Positions 16,566-24,416 of a DNA stretch of 42,125 bases are shown piece by piece. Every line of letters begins with the position of its first letter. Position 1 is the first letter of the stretch. Source of the stretch: an uncultured archaeon. Lineage in GTDB: Archaea; Thermoproteota; Nitrososphaeria_A; Caldarchaeales; Calditenuaceae. The stretch spans positions 52,694 through 94,818 of the forward strand of contig CALIKS010000007.1 in assembly GCA_938017985.1 (NCBI GenBank), written 5' to 3'. Both the position numbers and the translations under genes were made by a program. The notes under the pieces are model-generated. The model was given only the letters and a program-made list of their open reading frames with translations. It was not told the origin of the DNA and did not search any database.

Positions 16566-17114
16566 ATGGAAGAAAAGTCAATTAGTGGTGCATCGGTTAT
16601 TTATGGATTACTTAAAGACAACGGAGTTATTATTAAAGAAAAATCTAGTATAGGTGAATTAATAGGTAGGGGTTATGGCAAGTTGTATGACAATGACTTC
16701 CTTATACTTAATGAATACGAAACGTTATACCTAGTAGAGACAAACAGATTAATAGTTAAGACAAGTAGTGAGGAATCAATAAGCTTTAATGAGCTGCTAA
16801 GAATTTTTCAGTCTAAAAATCCAAGACTTTGGATCCTATATGTCATATACAGAGATTTGAGGAGACGTGGATATGTTGTGAAGGAAGGATTCGGCAACGA
16901 CCTCGTCTTCAGGATATACGAGAAAGGAAAAGATGTGGAGTCCTACTATGTTATTTATCCATTTTTTGAAGGTACGCCTGAAAAAATGGCTAACATGCTA
17001 GAAGCAGCGCGACAAACACTTAGTAAGGATAAACAACTCATAGTTGCAGTAGTTGAGAGGCGTGGCGAGGTGATTTATTATACATGTTCAGAAGTCGATC
17101 TCAGAAACGTCTAG
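16566..17114 (+). CDS. tRNA-splicing endonuclease-family subunit, catalytic His absent (probable structural subunit)
   Basis: A 182-residue EndA-family protein. The N-terminal domain has YGKLYDNDFLILNEYETLYLV. The C-terminal nuclease-fold domain has ILYVIYRDLRRRGYVVKEGFG, VFRIYEKG and LIVAVVERRGEVIYY. The catalytic Tyr corresponds to Tyr118 and a Lys is present at 156. The segment that should hold the catalytic His (HSxYLV in active enzymes) reads VESYYVIY at 124-131, with no His. In several TACK archaea splicing endonuclease is an (alpha-beta)2 heterotetramer whose structural subunit lacks catalytic residues, so this is probably that subunit. A partner should be encoded elsewhere. The start is ATG at 16566. 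The last 31 nt overlap the prenyltransferase frame. Confidence 0.8.
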   Translation: MEEKSISGASVIYGLLKDNGVIIKEKSSIGELIGRGYGKLYDNDFLILNEYETLYLVETNRLIVKTSSEESISFNELLRIFQSKNPRLWILYVIYRDLRRRGYVVKEGFGNDLVFRIYEKGKDVESYYVIYPFFEGTPEKMANMLEAARQTLSKDKQLIVAVVERRGEVIYYTCSEVDLRNV

Positions 17115-17959
17115 ACAAGTTAGCGTTGACGTGGATGTATGTATCGATGTCTAGGCCACCTAATGGTTTGCTTATGTTTCTAGCAGTAATAGTTGGTTCA
17201 TATGTGGCTTCAAGAACTCTTCCATCAATACTTGATATGGTTTTAGCATTCATTACAGCTTATTGTCTAAATGGGTCCTCAATGGTGGTGAATGACATCA
17301 TTGATAGGGAAGTTGACAAAATAAATGCTCCACATAGGCCTATACCTTCTGGTAGGATAGGCATAAACTCTGCATTAGTCTATGGCGTCGCGCTCGGACT
17401 TGTAGGACTCTCCGCTTCATTTGTCTTAGGAATTAATACATTACTTGTGGCCATAATTTTTTACGGCATAGCAACAGCTTACAATGTATGGCTTAAACCA
17501 CTGGGAATTTTAGGGAACATGGCTGTCAGCTCTGCAGTAGTTGCGCCTTTCCTATACGGCTCAATACTAATGATTAACACCATCTCTCCGAGGGTGATTC
17601 TATTAGGATTGCTGGCCTTCTTAGCAAATATGGGAAGAGAAATAATTAAGGGAATAGCAGACATAGACGGGGATGCTCTAAGAGGAGTATCCTCAGTCGC
17701 AAGGAAAAGCGGGAACAAGAAAGCAGCAATAATTGGCTCGGGATTCATCTTCACATCTGTTATCCTCAGTCCACTACCAACTATTTTGGGAATCCTTGGC
17801 TGGACTTATTTATTAGTAGTAGTGATAGCAGATGCTGGCTTTCTCTACTCAATAATTAAATTATTAGCCAATCCGTCGCAATCAAACTCAAGGAGAGTTA
17901 AACGTGAGTTATTACTGTGGATGGCAATTGCATTGATTGCATTTATATTAGGAGCATGA
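17084..17959 (+). CDS. UbiA-family prenyltransferase, probable (S)-2,3-di-O-geranylgeranylglyceryl phosphate synthase
   Basis: An integral membrane protein of up to 291 residues with about eight helices. The first aspartate-rich motif is NDIIDREVDKINAPHRPIPSG and the second is KGIADIDGDALRGVSS, both binding Mg-prenyl diphosphate. The form with NAPHRPIPSG is typical of archaeal DGGGP synthase, which adds the second geranylgeranyl chain to geranylgeranylglyceryl phosphate in ether-lipid synthesis. Other UbiA reactions are possible. Starting at ATG 17084 gives a 31-nt overlap with the upstream endonuclease gene. ATG 17135 (MYVSMSRPPNG) is a shorter alternative that keeps the whole domain. Confidence 0.85.
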   Translation: MFRSRSQKRLDKLALTWMYVSMSRPPNGLLMFLAVIVGSYVASRTLPSILDMVLAFITAYCLNGSSMVVNDIIDREVDKINAPHRPIPSGRIGINSALVYGVALGLVGLSASFVLGINTLLVAIIFYGIATAYNVWLKPLGILGNMAVSSAVVAPFLYGSILMINTISPRVILLGLLAFLANMGREIIKGIADIDGDALRGVSSVARKSGNKKAAIIGSGFIFTSVILSPLPTILGILGWTYLLVVVIADAGFLYSIIKLLANPSQSNSRRVKRELLLWMAIALIAFILGA

Positions 17960-18180
17960 GAATCATTCTGAGATGTCATTACTTCTCTTCAGAAAGCATA
18001 ATGTTCCTTATTATGCCTGATGGATTACAGCCAAGATTCAGCAAAATCTTCAACTGTCCTCGCATCTTTGCCCCCTATACCATAATACCTAAATTCTTTT
18101 TTTGCCTAGAGAAAATTAAAGGCATCACTAAATTTTCTAAACAAGAATTGTTGCTTTATGCTACATATATAATGATTAGC
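17960..18180 (-). pseudogene. Decayed gene remnant, possibly DUF5662-like
   Basis: This gap has no intact gene. On the minus strand one frame reads like a real protein broken by stops: FRKFSDAFNFL, TAG, AKKEFRYYGIGGKDARTVEDF then AESWL, TAA, SIRHNKEHYAF, TGA, REVMTSQNDS. Possible homology upstream (LYM, stop, HKATIL) is in another frame. The order KFSxxxF...FxYYG...AxxWLxxxxxNxxHxxx resembles DUF5662 proteins (HDWSKFS...FYG...AWxHHxxxNPHHW). The opposite strand has a 78-codon open frame overlapping the prenyltransferase stop, but its Phe/Cys/Pro-rich composition looks like an antisense shadow. Family and decay are inferred. Confidence 0.35.
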
Positions 18181-18199
18181 GGGGGTTATTAGTAAAACA

Positions 18200-18207
18200 G
18201 ATATATT
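18200..18207 (+). promoter_or_regulatory. TATA box for the H/ACA RNA
   Basis: ATATATTT centred about 27 nt upstream of the first base of the structured RNA (18232) is at the archaeal promoter distance. This suggests the RNA has its own promoter. A second AT-rich run (18219-18228) is too close to be its TATA box. Confidence 0.45.
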
Positions 18208-18231
18208 TCTCTCAGAGTAATATAATATTAG

Positions 18232-18311
18232 ACCCGCCGTACCTTAAGCCTTGTCTGAGTGGGACGCATTCGTCCTGGCTGTGAAGACAAGCGAGTCAGC
18301 GGCGGGTTATA
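18232..18311 (+). ncRNA. Candidate H/ACA box pseudouridylation guide RNA (predicted target LSU rRNA U1923, E. coli numbering)
   Basis: One hairpin folds as archaeal H/ACA guides do. The basal stem is ACCCGCCG (18232-18239) with CGGCGGGT (18300-18307). An internal pocket has left arm UACCUUAA (18240-18247) and right arm GAGUCA (18293-18298). The upper stem is CUUGUCU (18250-18256) with AGACAAG (18285-18291). A K-turn follows, with tandem GA/GA (18257-18258 and 18283-18284) and a UGU bulge (18280-18282). The top is a GGGACG stem with CAUU loop. An ANA box, AUA, is at 18309-18311, 1 nt after the basal stem. The arms pair with UGACUC-(UC)-UUAAGGUA, the conserved LSU rRNA sequence after helix 69, leaving U-C unpaired, 6+8 bp in all. 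The corresponding uridine is a known pseudouridine in eukaryotes. It lies just before the convergent end of tyrS. Confidence 0.78.
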
Positions 18312-18312
18312 C

Positions 18313-19404
18313 CTATCGAGTAATTTCTTGACTCCTAACGAATTCATAAAGTCTGGAGGCATGTGGATCTTTTTCAAAGTGTTTTCTTATTGGTTCTATT
18401 ATCTGGTCTAAGGCTTTAGCAACTCCTTCCTTCAAGTCTAATGGATGAAGATTACCTTTGATATAATCCTTCTCTAAGTCAGAATATGAATAATACGTCA
18501 CTGCGCCCCCGTACTTTGCTGGACGATCAATCTCCAATCTTCCTAATTGTCTAAAAACAATGTGTTTAGAATAATCGAGAATAGGATTTCCCTCGCTTAC
18601 CCTAGGTGGACAATAAGCATTTCTAATTTTTTCTCTAATAATTTCATATGTGTCATGCACAAAGATACTAGTTTCTGGTATACTTTTGCTCATCTTTGAA
18701 CTAATCGCTAAATCGATTGACTCGTCTTCGTCAAAGCCTTTAGGCTTGACTGGGCCCTGAAGTCCCATTAACATATGGTGATGGACTGCCACGGGTTTCC
18801 AGAGACCTAGCTTCGGTCCAACCTCTCTTGCAAGCATGTTTGCTCTTCTCTGGTCAAGCCCTAGTTGACATATTTGGCACCCCATGTAAAAAATGTCAGC
18901 AACTTGCATTGCAGGATAAAAAACCTGCGCTGCCTCTTGAAGTTCTCCCTCCGACCTGCCCATTATTGGTAATGCTCGTAAAATTCTCTTCAGAGTAGTG
19001 TTTCGCGCCACGTTAATTACAAGCCTCCAATAATCTACGTCTGACGCGTTATTGCTTGCCCAAACTACTTCTACTCTTGATAGGTCTACTCCAGCTGCCT
19101 TCCATACCTCGATAAAGTATTCACCGACTTTTCTTATCTTATTGATGTCTCCCCCCATTTTATTGTTAAGCATTGCGTGCCAGTCGGCTAGGAGGATTTT
19201 GAATCTACACCCTGCCTCAAGCATGTCTCTAAGCTTTATTGCTCTCAATACGCCAAATGGGAGATGTGCTAAGCCGCTTGGCTCGAACCCATCATAAGCT
19301 ACAGGTGAAGAATGCGTTTCAAGTATTTCTCTGAGTTCTGGCAAAGTTATGACCTCTTCTGTCGGCGGCCTTGTTATCAACTCGATTCTCTTGTCTATGT
19401 CCAT
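18313..19404 (-). CDS. tyrS: Tyrosyl-tRNA synthetase
   Basis: A 363-residue class I synthetase of the archaeal/eukaryotic type, without the bacterial S4 tail. YDGFEPSGLAHLPFG near residues 38-52 holds the HIGH-equivalent. ILLADWHAMLNNKMGG, MQVADIFYMGCQICQLGLDQRRANMLARE (tyrosine pocket and adenylate site) and the KMSKS loop SSKMSKSIPETSIF are also present. The C-terminal anticodon region includes PPRVSEGNPILDYSKHIVF. The start is ATG at 19404. Its 3' end lies 1-2 nt from the ANA box of the convergent H/ACA RNA. Confidence 0.95.
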   Translation of the reverse strand: MDIDKRIELITRPPTEEVITLPELREILETHSSPVAYDGFEPSGLAHLPFGVLRAIKLRDMLEAGCRFKILLADWHAMLNNKMGGDINKIRKVGEYFIEVWKAAGVDLSRVEVVWASNNASDVDYWRLVINVARNTTLKRILRALPIMGRSEGELQEAAQVFYPAMQVADIFYMGCQICQLGLDQRRANMLAREVGPKLGLWKPVAVHHHMLMGLQGPVKPKGFDEDESIDLAISSKMSKSIPETSIFVHDTYEIIREKIRNAYCPPRVSEGNPILDYSKHIVFRQLGRLEIDRPAKYGGAVTYYSYSDLEKDYIKGNLHPLDLKEGVAKALDQIIEPIRKHFEKDPHASRLYEFVRSQEITR

Positions 19405-19567
19405 CTACACAGACACAACGGAGATGTTGAATAAATACATTGGATCGATTATTAAATCAAAATGGCCTAACTACGATGCTCGTATTAATTAACAGCTCTA
19501 GCCCTCCTCATTTCAATAAAAAACCTGTATCCCAGATCATGAATTTTTGATTCATTCTGGTTACAAA

Positions 19568-19597
19568 ACGTATTTTTATATGGACGTATATTTTTAT
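19568..19597 (+). promoter_or_regulatory. Tandem AT-rich repeat and promoter region upstream of nrdJ
   Basis: ACGTATTTTTATA (19568-19580) is followed by ACGTATATTTTTAT (19584-19597), a near-exact tandem repeat with a 16-bp period. Each copy contains a possible TATA element. The 234-nt gap between tyrS and nrdJ otherwise shows no gene. A ribosome-binding site AAGGAG (19631-19636) precedes the nrdJ ATG. The repeat could be a dual promoter or a regulator site; this is pattern only. Confidence 0.4.
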
Positions 19598-19638
19598 TAT
19601 GTTATCACTTTGGGTTACGTGGGAGTGATTAAGGAGAT

Positions 19639-22281
19639 ATGACGCTTGCAAAGAGTGAGTATCCAGTAAAAAAAATATTGAAACGAGACGGGAGAATAGT
19701 TGATTTTGACGCAACAAGAATTAGAGAGGCAATAAGGAAAGCAATGGTCTCAGTTAATAAATATGACGAGAAACTACTTGATACGATCGTAGAGCATGTC
19801 TTGTTGTTGATAGCCGAAAAATTTGGAGCAGAGAAGATTCCTCACGTAGAAGATGTCCAAGACATAGTTGAGCTATCTCTCGTCAAGTTTGACCAATACG
19901 AAGTTGCAAAAGCATACATTCTCTACAGAAGAGAGAGGGAGAAAATCAGGAGAGAAAAGATGCGTATATTAGAAAAGGACTATTTAGACGAGGTTGACAA
20001 AAAATTTTCACTTAACGCATTAAGGCTTATGAGTAGTAGGTACCTCCTGCGAGGCGAGAACGGAAAATTTAAAGAAGGACCGAAGCAGCTTTTCCAAAGA
20101 GTAGCGGCCCTAATAGTTATACCTGACTTACTATACGACCCGCGAATATTCTCAAAACAAAATGCTCTTACAAAACATCCAATAGAAGATTTTGATCCGG
20201 AACTCTGGGCGGGGAAAATAGGTCTAGGAAGAAAGGAAAACGGCGACTATGAATTCAGATGGAATAAGTGGCACCTTATGCATATGAAGAGACTATACGA
20301 CAATTTAAACGAGCAGGGCTTAATGAAGGTTTCTTGGAGCGAGTTTTTCAATATGCTCCTGAATGGAGAGTTCGAAAATCATTTTCAAGATTATATTGAT
20401 TATTACAACTTAATGGTCGATAAAAAATTTATGCCTAATAGTCCGACGCTTTTCAATGCTGGTGCTAGGCTGGGGCAACTCTCTGCCTGCTTTGTCCTTC
20501 CAATAGAGGATAATATTGAGTCAATAATGAAGTCAGCAACGGAAGCAGCAATAATATTCAAGAGCGGCGGAGGCATCGGGATAAACTATTCAAAACTTCG
20601 TCCAGAAGGTGATGTGGTGTTTTCCACTTCGGGCGTTGCTTCTGGCCCAGTTACATTCATGCGAATAATAGATACGGTTACTGAAGTGGTAAAGCAGGGC
20701 GGCAAAAGACGCGGAGCTAATATGGGAATACTTGAGATTTGGCATCCAGATATTGAGAAGTTCGTAAGGGGTAAGGAGAAAGAGGGAATGCTTGAAAACT
20801 TTAACATCAGCGTCCTAATAGAGCCAAAATTTTGGGAGCATCTAGAGAAAAATAAGCCCTATCCATTGATAAACCCAAGGACTGGACAAGAGTGGGGCTC
20901 GATTAATCCTTCATACATCTTTAACTTGATTGCAGAGATGGCTTGGAAAACAGCCGATCCTGGAGTCATCTTTTTAGACAATATAAACAGAAGAAACGTA
21001 TTGAGAAAGGCGCTTGGCGATATTAGATGTACTAATCCATGTGGCGAAGAGCCTCTCTATGAATATGAGCCATGTAATCTTGGGTCAATAAACTTACATG
21101 CCTTTGTCAAAAGGACAGAGAAAGGAGCAGAGATCGATTGGGAAGAACTGGCCAGAGTAGTAAAGATTACATATAGATTCCTTGACAACGTAATTGATGT
21201 AAATTCATATCCGCTTAAAGAGATTGAGCGTATGGCTAAGCTGACGAGACGTATCGGTCTCGGAATTATGGGGCTGGCAGATATGCTGATGGCTCTACGG
21301 GTGCCTTATAACAGTGAAGAAGGATTTCAACTTATGAGTAGAATAGCAGAATTCGTTGCTTGGCATGCATATAAGTCGAGCATCGAGAGGGCGGAGGAGC
21401 GTGGTCCATTCCCCCTATACTGGCAGAGCACGTATCCAGAAGGCGAGCTTCCACTAGAGGGTTATTATAGAAGAGAAGCATGGACGATGGACTGGGACGA
21501 GATAGTTAAAGAAATCAAGAAGAAGGGCATTAGGAATGCGTTCCTAATGTCAATCGCCCCGACAGGAAGCATCTCGATGCTTGTTGACACAAGCTCAGGA
21601 TTAGAACCTGTCTTTGCCCTAGTTTACGAAAAACATGTGACCGTCGGCGTCTTCCACTACATAGACCCTGAGTTTGAGAGATATCTACGTGAGTCTGGGC
21701 TATACAGTGAAGAGATCATAAAGAAGGTGGCTCAGAATGGTGGATCTATTCAAGAGTTAGAAGAGTTCCCTGAGAACGCGAGGGAGATATTTGTAGTTGC
21801 TTATGACATTCCGTGGTGGGACCACATAAGGGCACAGTACCACGTCGGGCTGTGGGTTGATGCTGCTGTAAGCAAAACCATAAACATGCCCCACTGGGTA
21901 AGTGTTGAAGACGTTAAGAATTCCTTCCTTTTCGCCTATAGGCTTGGCTTAAAGGGAATAACGATATATAGAGATGCATCAAAGAGCACGCAAGTACTCG
22001 TTACACCAACTCAAAGATCGAACAGATATGTGTCAATAACGAGGAATAAGACACCCGAGCTGATGGAGTCTCTTGGAATAAAGATTAGCCATCCTGTATA
22101 TGCACCAACAGAAGTTAAAGAGCCGAAAAGACCACTTACTAAAATATCAGTCACTGAGGACCAGGCTGCGAAGAAGAGCACGTATGAAACATGTCCAGAA
22201 TGTAAAAGCACTAATCTTTTATGGCAAGAAGGATGTGTAAGATGTCTTGACTGTGGATGGACAGGCTGCATAGTCTCCTAA
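19639..22281 (+). CDS. nrdJ: Adenosylcobalamin-dependent (class II) ribonucleoside-diphosphate reductase
   Basis: An 880-residue enzyme reducing ribonucleotides to deoxyribonucleotides. The N-terminus is an ATP-cone allosteric domain (VKKILKRDGRIVDFDATRIREAIRKAM, residues about 7-95). The ten-stranded barrel includes PNSPTLFNAGARLGQLSACFVLP, GGGIGINYSKLRP, KRRGANMGILEIWHPD, the active-site NPCGEEPLYEYEPCNLGSINL and APTGSISMLVDTSSGLEP. The C-terminus ends in a zinc-ribbon/redox tail (CPECKST, CVRCLDCGWTGC). There is no NrdB partner and the tail is class II-like, so the organism should depend on B12. No intein interrupts it. The start is ATG at 19639 after AAGGAG. Confidence 0.94.
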   Translation: MTLAKSEYPVKKILKRDGRIVDFDATRIREAIRKAMVSVNKYDEKLLDTIVEHVLLLIAEKFGAEKIPHVEDVQDIVELSLVKFDQYEVAKAYILYRREREKIRREKMRILEKDYLDEVDKKFSLNALRLMSSRYLLRGENGKFKEGPKQLFQRVAALIVIPDLLYDPRIFSKQNALTKHPIEDFDPELWAGKIGLGRKENGDYEFRWNKWHLMHMKRLYDNLNEQGLMKVSWSEFFNMLLNGEFENHFQDYIDYYNLMVDKKFMPNSPTLFNAGARLGQLSACFVLPIEDNIESIMKSATEAAIIFKSGGGIGINYSKLRPEGDVVFSTSGVASGPVTFMRIIDTVTEVVKQGGKRRGANMGILEIWHPDIEKFVRGKEKEGMLENFNISVLIEPKFWEHLEKNKPYPLINPRTGQEWGSINPSYIFNLIAEMAWKTADPGVIFLDNINRRNVLRKALGDIRCTNPCGEEPLYEYEPCNLGSINLHAFVKRTEKGAEIDWEELARVVKITYRFLDNVIDVNSYPLKEIERMAKLTRRIGLGIMGLADMLMALRVPYNSEEGFQLMSRIAEFVAWHAYKSSIERAEERGPFPLYWQSTYPEGELPLEGYYRREAWTMDWDEIVKEIKKKGIRNAFLMSIAPTGSISMLVDTSSGLEPVFALVYEKHVTVGVFHYIDPEFERYLRESGLYSEEIIKKVAQNGGSIQELEEFPENAREIFVVAYDIPWWDHIRAQYHVGLWVDAAVSKTINMPHWVSVEDVKNSFLFAYRLGLKGITIYRDASKSTQVLVTPTQRSNRYVSITRNKTPELMESLGIKISHPVYAPTEVKEPKRPLTKISVTEDQAAKKSTYETCPECKSTNLLWQEGCVRCLDCGWTGCIVS

Positions 22282-22317
22282 ATTTTTTAGGAAGCACAAA
22301 AACTATAAAGGTAGTAA

Positions 22318-23226
22318 TTGAAGGCTATATTGATAACCGGCTCGGAAGGGTTTGTTGGTAAAAGTCTAAAGGAATATTTTAAAACCAAGGGCTATAACGT
22401 AATAGGCCTAGACATTGCCGAGACTTCTGACATTAACGCTGATATATTGTCAACTAATGAGTTGAAGGAGAAGTTAAAGGAGATTGACGTTGATGTCATC
22501 ATACACTTAGCTGCCATTGCAAACATAGCTAGTTGCATAGCCGACCCATTCAGATGTCTCTACGTTAACTCTCTCGGCACATTAAATATGCTTGAGGTAG
22601 CGCTAATGCTTGGCGTCGACAGGTTTGTCTTTGCTTCTTCTGCAAACGTTTACGGTGCGAGACCAAGGCTACCAGTAACTGAAGAGGAAGAATTACGCCC
22701 GAGGACACCTTATGATTATTCAAAAGTTGCGGCTGAACAACTCGTAATGGCCTACCACAGCTCCAAAAAGCTTCCAATAGTGATTCTCAGATCCTGGAAA
22801 TTATTTGGCGAGTATGACTCTCCAAACAGCGCTGTTTCAAGATTCATTGATGCTTGTCTAAATGATGAGCCTATAACGCTTTATAATCGCGGTGCAGACG
22901 TCACTGATCCTTATCACGTAGATAATTATGCAAGAGCAGTTGAACTAGTTATTAATTCTGAAAAAGCTGTCGGGCAGGTCTTTAATGTCGGGACTGGCTC
23001 CGCGTTATCAATAAGAGAACTAGCAGAGAGGATTAAGCAATTATCAAACTCAAATTCAAGCTTAGTGGAGTTGCCGCCGAGAACTCCAGCAGAGGCTGAA
23101 CCCATGATTAGTTATCCTTCAATCGAGAAAATAAAGAAAACTCTTGGATACGAACCTATCATTAGTCTTGATGAGGGTCTAAGGAGAGTGATAAATTATA
23201 GGAGACGACTACTCAATAAGTTTTGA
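22318..23226 (+). CDS. NAD-dependent sugar-nucleotide epimerase/dehydratase (UDP-glucose 4-epimerase-like)
   Basis: A 302-residue extended short-chain dehydrogenase. The NAD-binding loop is LITGSEGFVGKSL (GxxGxxG), with DIIHLAAIA-like VIIHLAAIANI. The catalytic Tyr/Lys are in TPYDYSKVAAEQLVMAY and the Ser in FVFASSANVYGA. C-terminal substrate-binding elements are RGADVTDPYHVDNYARAV and VFNVGTGSALSIRELAE. These enzymes supply activated sugars for surface glycans, and the window contains two glycosyltransferases. The start is TTG at 22318. The 3' end overlaps the convergent HD-domain gene by 14 nt. Confidence 0.88.
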   Translation: MKAILITGSEGFVGKSLKEYFKTKGYNVIGLDIAETSDINADILSTNELKEKLKEIDVDVIIHLAAIANIASCIADPFRCLYVNSLGTLNMLEVALMLGVDRFVFASSANVYGARPRLPVTEEEELRPRTPYDYSKVAAEQLVMAYHSSKKLPIVILRSWKLFGEYDSPNSAVSRFIDACLNDEPITLYNRGADVTDPYHVDNYARAVELVINSEKAVGQVFNVGTGSALSIRELAERIKQLSNSNSSLVELPPRTPAEAEPMISYPSIEKIKKTLGYEPIISLDEGLRRVINYRRRLLNKF

Positions 23227-24388
23227 GTAATGCTTCTGCGGCTTCCCTAACCTTGTTAATCCTATCTATATGGTTTCTATCAACATAGACCCTAATTATG
23301 CTTAGCGGTCTAGACGTCATCTCCAATATCCATGACTTAACCTGCTCTACATTTTTCTCCTCGCTGTGTAGCTTTATTTCCATGACTCCATACTTAGTCA
23401 ATGGAGGTATCATAGAGGAGTCTAAATAGACATCTTTACCATCAATGCCAGCGTTTGCTGCGATCTCCTCCTCGACCTTGCTTCTCTCACTCTTCGAAGA
23501 AAACAATTTATCTGTATGTTCTGTTTTCCTCTCGTAAACCATTTTCGGCAATCTACGGCGTTCTATCTTATCAATGATGGTTCTTGTCTTCGGATTATTT
23601 TTTAAGAGACTCCAGACAGAGTAGTCATCATGTTGTAAATATTCTTCAACATTCATTTTAGAGAAGTCTAAGCCTTGGCCTAGTAATTCCTCATACCCCC
23701 TGTAGAAAAGTAGCTGAGCAGCCCTAACAGTATGGTGGAAGTATATGTTTAGAAAAGAGTGGTGCCTAGCTATTGCTAATTCCTCAACTGCACCAATGCC
23801 ACGAATATCTACTGATGATTCCTTATCATCAAGCCTAGTCAAATGAATTAGACGCCTAATATCGATCACACCATAAGTAGCGCCTGTGAAATACGCGTCT
23901 CTTACCAAGAAGTCTAGCCTATCGACGTCAAGTGGTCCAGAAATTAGACAGCTTAATTTGTTCCTGCCCTTCATGACGTCGATTACTTCTTTTGTAGAGA
24001 GACCTGCACGTTCCACCGCATCCGAGACCTCTGAGTCCTCGTTAATTATTCTTATACCCATATCCTCATGCGTTAAGCCATTCTCTATCAAGATCATCTC
24101 TAGTAAATGAGAATAAGGCGTATGCCCAATATCGTGTAGTAACGCTGAAAATCGAAGCAGCAATGAATTATATGTATCCAAGTTGAGGTGTGATGAGAAT
24201 TCATATGCAAGTGACAAGCAGCCGAGCGAATGATCAAATCTACTGTGCCTAGCACCGGGATAGACTAGGTAGGCTAAGGGGATCTGACTTATTCGTCTAA
24301 GCCTCTGAACCGCATAGGTATCGAGAAGTCTTACTTCACTATCTGTAAGCTTTATGTAGCCGTGTACAGGATCTTTTATGAGCTTCAA
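23213..24388 (-). CDS. HD-domain phosphohydrolase (COG1078, dNTPase/SAMHD1-like)
   Basis: A 391-residue protein beginning KLIKDPVHGYIKLTDSE, the hallmark of COG1078. The metal ligands are in RHSRFDHSLG (His), LLHDIGHTPYSHLLE (His-Asp plus downstream His) and LDVDRLDFLVRDAYFTG (Asp). The C-terminal half, with EEIAANAGIDGKDVYLD, resembles the regulatory region of SAMHD1-like enzymes. Characterised relatives remove triphosphate from dNTPs. The nearby ribonucleotide reductase makes control of dNTP pools plausible, but the genes are in opposite directions. The start is ATG at 24388. Confidence 0.87.
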   Translation of the reverse strand: MKLIKDPVHGYIKLTDSEVRLLDTYAVQRLRRISQIPLAYLVYPGARHSRFDHSLGCLSLAYEFSSHLNLDTYNSLLLRFSALLHDIGHTPYSHLLEMILIENGLTHEDMGIRIINEDSEVSDAVERAGLSTKEVIDVMKGRNKLSCLISGPLDVDRLDFLVRDAYFTGATYGVIDIRRLIHLTRLDDKESSVDIRGIGAVEELAIARHHSFLNIYFHHTVRAAQLLFYRGYEELLGQGLDFSKMNVEEYLQHDDYSVWSLLKNNPKTRTIIDKIERRRLPKMVYERKTEHTDKLFSSKSERSKVEEEIAANAGIDGKDVYLDSSMIPPLTKYGVMEIKLHSEEKNVEQVKSWILEMTSRPLSIIRVYVDRNHIDRINKVREAAEALLKTY

Positions 24389-24416
24389 TTCAAGATGATA
24401 ATCTTATCTTGCTTAT

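Noticed and set aside
17956-18192. 78-codon plus-strand frame whose ATG overlaps the prenyltransferase stop (ATGA)
   Set aside because: Its Phe/Cys/Pro/Ile-rich composition looks like an antisense reading of the decayed minus-strand gene. No recognisable domain.
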